Assembly: GCA_946186185.1 (NCBI GenBank)
Contig: CAMHMJ010000027.1
Coordinates: forward strand, 1-46,138
Reading direction: 5' to 3'
Source of the DNA: an uncultured Treponema sp.
Lineage (GTDB): Bacteria; Spirochaetota; Spirochaetia; Treponematales; Treponemataceae
Length of the DNA stretch: 46,138 bases
Shown piece by piece: positions 43,591 to 46,138 of the stretch. The notes under the pieces were generated by a model that saw nothing but the letters and a program-made list of their open reading frames with translations, had not been told where the DNA came from and ran no database searches. How positions within the stretch are numbered: position 1 is the stretch's first letter; the number at the start of each line of letters is the position of its first letter. The position numbers and the translations under genes are program-made.

Positions 43591-43600
43591 ACCCACTTTA

Positions 43601-43627
43601 CTATCGGTTTTCTGTTTAAGAACTTTA
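43601..43627 (-). promoter_or_regulatory. Sigma-28 (FliA)-like promoter of fliS
   Basis: On the minus strand TAAAGTTC (43627-43620), 11 nt, ACCGATAG (43608-43601). The consensus is TAAAGTTT-N11-GCCGATAA, so 13 of 16 positions agree with exact spacing. This puts fliS, flgN-like and folA under late flagellar control. Confidence 0.72.
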
Positions 43628-43657
43628 CAAAAAAAAGCAGAAAAAAGTATAAAATTA

Positions 43658-43697
43658 TCGACAAATCTCTTTTTTATTCGTATATTTAATTATTATG
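43658..43697 (+). promoter_or_regulatory. Promoter of ftsH, leaderless type
   Basis: TCGACA (43658-43663), exactly 17 nt, TATATT (43681-43686), 8 nt (TAATTATT) and ATG at 43695. No SD. The -35 box is only about 30 bp from the oppositely directed fliS promoter. Confidence 0.7.
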
Positions 43698-45773
43698 AGT
43701 GATGAAAACGACAAGCCTAAAAACGAAGATACTGATGAATCAGGTAACAAAGATCCCTATGATTTTTTCAAGCTTGTAGCACCTGATTCAGAGGAAGAAG
43801 ATAAAAAAAAGAAAAACGGCGGAAAGAAAAAGTTTCCTTTCTGGACAATAATGCTTCTGATTTTTGCAGGTCTTGCAATAGCAGATTTCTTCTTTATTGG
43901 TAAAAATGATAATTTAATCAATTTCTCCGATTTCAAGGGAAAAATCGAAAGCGGTCAGATTGTTCGTGTAGATCTTGGTGACACCTATTTTTACGGTTAC
44001 GGCCCGGAAGAACTGACTCTTTCTGAAGCGCCTCAAAAGGGAAAGACTCTTTTTAATGTGGTTTCCCCTTCTGCTTCAAGAGTTTATAAAACCGTGGGCG
44101 TTTTGATGCCAAGCTTTATAGAGCTTCTTGATGAAAAAGGCGTAGAATATAAATTTGTTGCAAAATCCAACAATTATCTTATTCAGCTTCTTTTAAACCT
44201 TTTAATTCCTTTTGGAATTATTTTCCTGATGTATTTCCTGATTTTCAAAAAGCTTGGTAACGGTGCCGGCGGAATGGGAAGTATCTTTGGTGCCGGCGGC
44301 GGAAGAACAAAGGCAGTTGAAGAAGGAAAGGTTAAAACCCGATTCCAGGATGTTGCCGGTGTTGATGAAGCCAAGGAAGAACTTGTCGAAGTTGTAGATT
44401 TCTTAAAATCTCCAAAAAAATATACGGATATCGGTGGAAAAATCCCGAAGGGTGTTCTTCTGGTTGGTCCTCCGGGAACAGGTAAGACTCTTCTGGCCCG
44501 AGCAGTTGCAGGTGAAGCCGGAGTTCCTTTCTTCAGAATCAGCGGTTCCGACTTCGTAGAGATGTTCGTTGGTGTAGGAGCAAGCCGCGTTCGTGATTTG
44601 TTCCGTCAGGCCCGTGAAAAAGCTCCGTGTATCATCTTCATTGATGAGCTTGATGCCATTGGAAAAAGCCGTGTAAATAATCTCGGGGGAAACGACGAGC
44701 GTGAACAGACTTTAAACCAGCTCCTTGTAGAGATGGACGGTTTTGATAACGAAAAAGGTCTCATCATTCTTGCTGCTACTAACCGCGCAGATATTCTTGA
44801 TCCGGCGCTTCTTCGTCCTGGTCGCTTTGACCGTCAGGTTCCTGTAGAACGCCCTGATGTAAAGGGAAGGGAAGCCATCTTAAGAATTCACGCAAAGAAT
44901 GTAAAACTTGATAACGATGTTGATTTCAATTCAATTGCTCACGGAACCAGCGGTTTTGCCGGTGCGGATCTTGCAAACGTTGTAAACGAAGCTGCTCTTC
45001 TTGCCGTACGAAACGGGCGCAAGCAGGTTTCCATGCTGGATTTCAATGAAGCAATCGACAAGGTAAGCATTGGTCTTAAAAAGAAGAACCGCCGGGAAAA
45101 TGAGCGTGAAAGAAAAATCGTTGCATTCCACGAAACAGGTCATGCCCTTGTTGGTGCCTTTACCGAAGGTCACACTCCGGTTCATAAGATTACGGTTATT
45201 CCGCGCAGCCACGGAATCGGCGGTTTTACTCAGTACCGGGAAGAGGAGGAAAAATCCCTGCTTACCAGAACTGACCTCATAAACGAAGTTGATGTCAGCC
45301 TTGGTGGCCGGGCTGCAGAGGAAATTATTTTCGGTGAAGTTTCCACCGGCGCTTCCAACGATATTTCTCAGGCTACAGATATCTTAAAGCGCATGATTAC
45401 CGACTACGGTATGAGCGACCGCTTCAGAAATATGACTCTTGGTAAGGGGGTCCGCGGCTATTCCGGCGGAGAACCGGAACTTATCCGTGAATTCAGTGAA
45501 GAAACCCAGAAGTATGTGGATGACGAAATCGCCCGCATGATGAACGAACGCTATGAGCATGTTCTTGGAATTCTTAAAGAGCACAAACAGCTCCTTGAAT
45601 ACATCGCAACCCGCCTCATGGAAATTGAAACAATGGAAGGAAAAGAGTTCTACGACATCGTAAAGGGCGAAGCTCATTGCCGCGAGCTTGAAAAAGCCGC
45701 CACTGAAGGTGCAGACGCCAGTGCTTCCCCGGATGCAGCCTCTGAAGCCCCGTCTTCCGAAGAGAATTCTTAA
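43695..45773 (+). CDS. ftsH: ATP-dependent zinc metalloprotease FtsH
   Basis: Membrane AAA+ protease that removes misfolded and regulatory membrane and cytosolic proteins. It has 692 residues. An acidic then lysine-rich N-terminal extension (about 1-50) precedes the first membrane helix ([20 protein letters not shown], about 52-71); a second lies near 155-185. Walker A is GPPGTGKT (258-265), Walker [12 protein letters not shown], and the second region of homology [22 protein letters not shown]. The protease site is HETGH with H479, E480 and H483; STGASNDI holds the third zinc ligand region. The tail is Ala/Ser/Glu-rich. It has a leaderless-type promoter and is followed by a family 1 repeat. 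Confidence 0.97.
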   Translation: MSDENDKPKNEDTDESGNKDPYDFFKLVAPDSEEEDKKKKNGGKKKFPFWTIMLLIFAGLAIADFFFIGKNDNLINFSDFKGKIESGQIVRVDLGDTYFYGYGPEELTLSEAPQKGKTLFNVVSPSASRVYKTVGVLMPSFIELLDEKGVEYKFVAKSNNYLIQLLLNLLIPFGIIFLMYFLIFKKLGNGAGGMGSIFGAGGGRTKAVEEGKVKTRFQDVAGVDEAKEELVEVVDFLKSPKKYTDIGGKIPKGVLLVGPPGTGKTLLARAVAGEAGVPFFRISGSDFVEMFVGVGASRVRDLFRQAREKAPCIIFIDELDAIGKSRVNNLGGNDEREQTLNQLLVEMDGFDNEKGLIILAATNRADILDPALLRPGRFDRQVPVERPDVKGREAILRIHAKNVKLDNDVDFNSIAHGTSGFAGADLANVVNEAALLAVRNGRKQVSMLDFNEAIDKVSIGLKKKNRRENERERKIVAFHETGHALVGAFTEGHTPVHKITVIPRSHGIGGFTQYREEEEKSLLTRTDLINEVDVSLGGRAAEEIIFGEVSTGASNDISQATDILKRMITDYGMSDRFRNMTLGKGVRGYSGGEPELIREFSEETQKYVDDEIARMMNERYEHVLGILKEHKQLLEYIATRLMEIETMEGKEFYDIVKGEAHCRELEKAATEGADASASPDAASEAPSSEENS

Positions 45774-45783
45774 GAACCCATAA

Positions 45784-45982
45784 CTTCGAGCTTGAAAGAT
45801 TGATACAAAATTGGCGGGAGGGTAGCGGCCTGCGGGCAAAAAAACTCTGTTTGTGGCTGCCGCGATAGCGGCATTTAATGAGTTCCTTTGCCACAAATAG
45901 CGTTTAGCGCGCTCTTCGCGCGGTTTTGACCCGCAGAACGCGACCGGTAGCCAATTTTGAATTATAATTATAAAACTCGAAG
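45784..45982 (+). repeat. Family 1 repeat, 199-bp copy after ftsH
   Basis: Ends CTTCGAG (45784-45790) and CTCGAAG (45976-45982); inner arms ACAAAATTGGC and GCCAATTTTG. The interior is nearly identical to the copy at 21936 from GGGTAGCGGC through GCCACAAA and again from TTAGCGCGC to CGCGACCGGTAG, but lacks the module of about 80 nt between them. Confidence 0.88.
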
Positions 45983-46065
45983 TCATGGTTAATTATCTCC
46001 CGCAAATTAAATTTGTGTTCCTGTCACTTGTGTGTTAAAATCCTTTTAAACGAGGGGAAGATTGT

Positions 46066-46138
46066 TTGAAAGGGAGTTTGCGTGAATCTATGGTAAGCGA
46101 AAGAGATGAGCAGTTTCATGACCTGTTAGAAAGATTCG
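46066..46138 (+). CDS. Start of an unidentified gene, cut by the window edge
   Basis: An open frame reaches the window end. The first internal ATG is at 46090 (MVSERDEQFHDLLERF); an in-frame TTG at 46066 has GGGGAAG (46054-46060) 5 nt upstream, a better RBS position. TGTTAAAAT (46033-46041) could be an extended -10 box. Too short to name a product. Confidence 0.45.
   Translation, partial: MKGSLRESMVSERDEQFHDLLERF

Noticed and set aside
43411..43689. Plus-strand frame between fliS and ftsH
   Set aside because: It overlaps fliS and both divergent promoters, has no RBS and no protein-like composition.

Overview
The window reads as a chromosomal segment of a spirochaete, most likely a host-associated Treponema (gut or rumen type) rather than the reduced T. 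pallidum type. Pointers are flagellar genes (fliS and an FlgN-like gene), a compact alanyl-tRNA synthetase without the C-terminal C-Ala domain, groES and groEL at separate loci, lipoproteins with relaxed lipoboxes, a short RpoS-like sigma-70 factor, and fatty-acid synthesis genes. The genus call is an inference from protein character. I saw no rRNA, tRNA, CRISPR array, phage gene or transposase.

Layout: 3-455 rnhA. 508-5479 is a visibly AT-rich defence island: a single-chain restriction-modification-specificity protein followed by a coupled DUF1016/YhcG-type nuclease gene. 5706-7331 groEL with a long structured leader. 7632-9569 a membrane EAL phosphodiesterase. 9690-17389 an addB/addA-like recombination pair and an RluA-type pseudouridine synthase. 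17477-18178 (-) a small alarmone synthetase. 18335-19888 a membrane-anchored surface-type protein. 20086-21912 alaS. 22315-25908 a SurA-like protein, nusB and a TPR lipoprotein. 25909-26181 (-) groES. 26688-27518 a sigma-70 family factor. 34295-27665 (-) dnaE-yggT-recG. 34538-36674 a histidine-phosphatase lipoprotein and 5-formyl-THF cyclo-ligase. 36925-38658 an AAA ATPase. 38786-41790 fabD, fabF, fabZ. 43476-42010 (-) fliS, flgN-like, folA. 43695-45773 ftsH. A gene start is cut by the right edge.

Three things stand out outside the genes. First, six genes (EAL gene, alarmone synthetase, the 18335 gene, alaS, dnaE, ftsH) have a sigma-70-like promoter whose -10 box ends only 6-8 nt before the start codon and no Shine-Dalgarno, so their mRNAs are predicted to be leaderless. 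Second, alternative sigma factors are written into the sequence: a consensus sigma-54 promoter precedes the sigma-70 family gene, recalling the Borrelia RpoN-RpoS cascade, and a sigma-28-like promoter precedes fliS. Third, most longer intergenic gaps are occupied by at least three families of nested-hairpin repeats. Family 1 has terminal and inner inverted arms with compensatory changes between copies and cargo of variable length; family 2 lies around groEL and the fab genes; family 3 contains a 37-nt block identical in two copies. No transposase in the window explains them.

Functionally the window mixes DNA metabolism (rnhA, addAB, recG, dnaE), protein quality control (groEL/ES, ftsH, SurA-like), lipid synthesis (fabD/F/Z), signalling (c-di-GMP turnover, (p)ppGpp, sigma factors), folate metabolism (folA, cyclo-ligase) and flagellar export chaperones.
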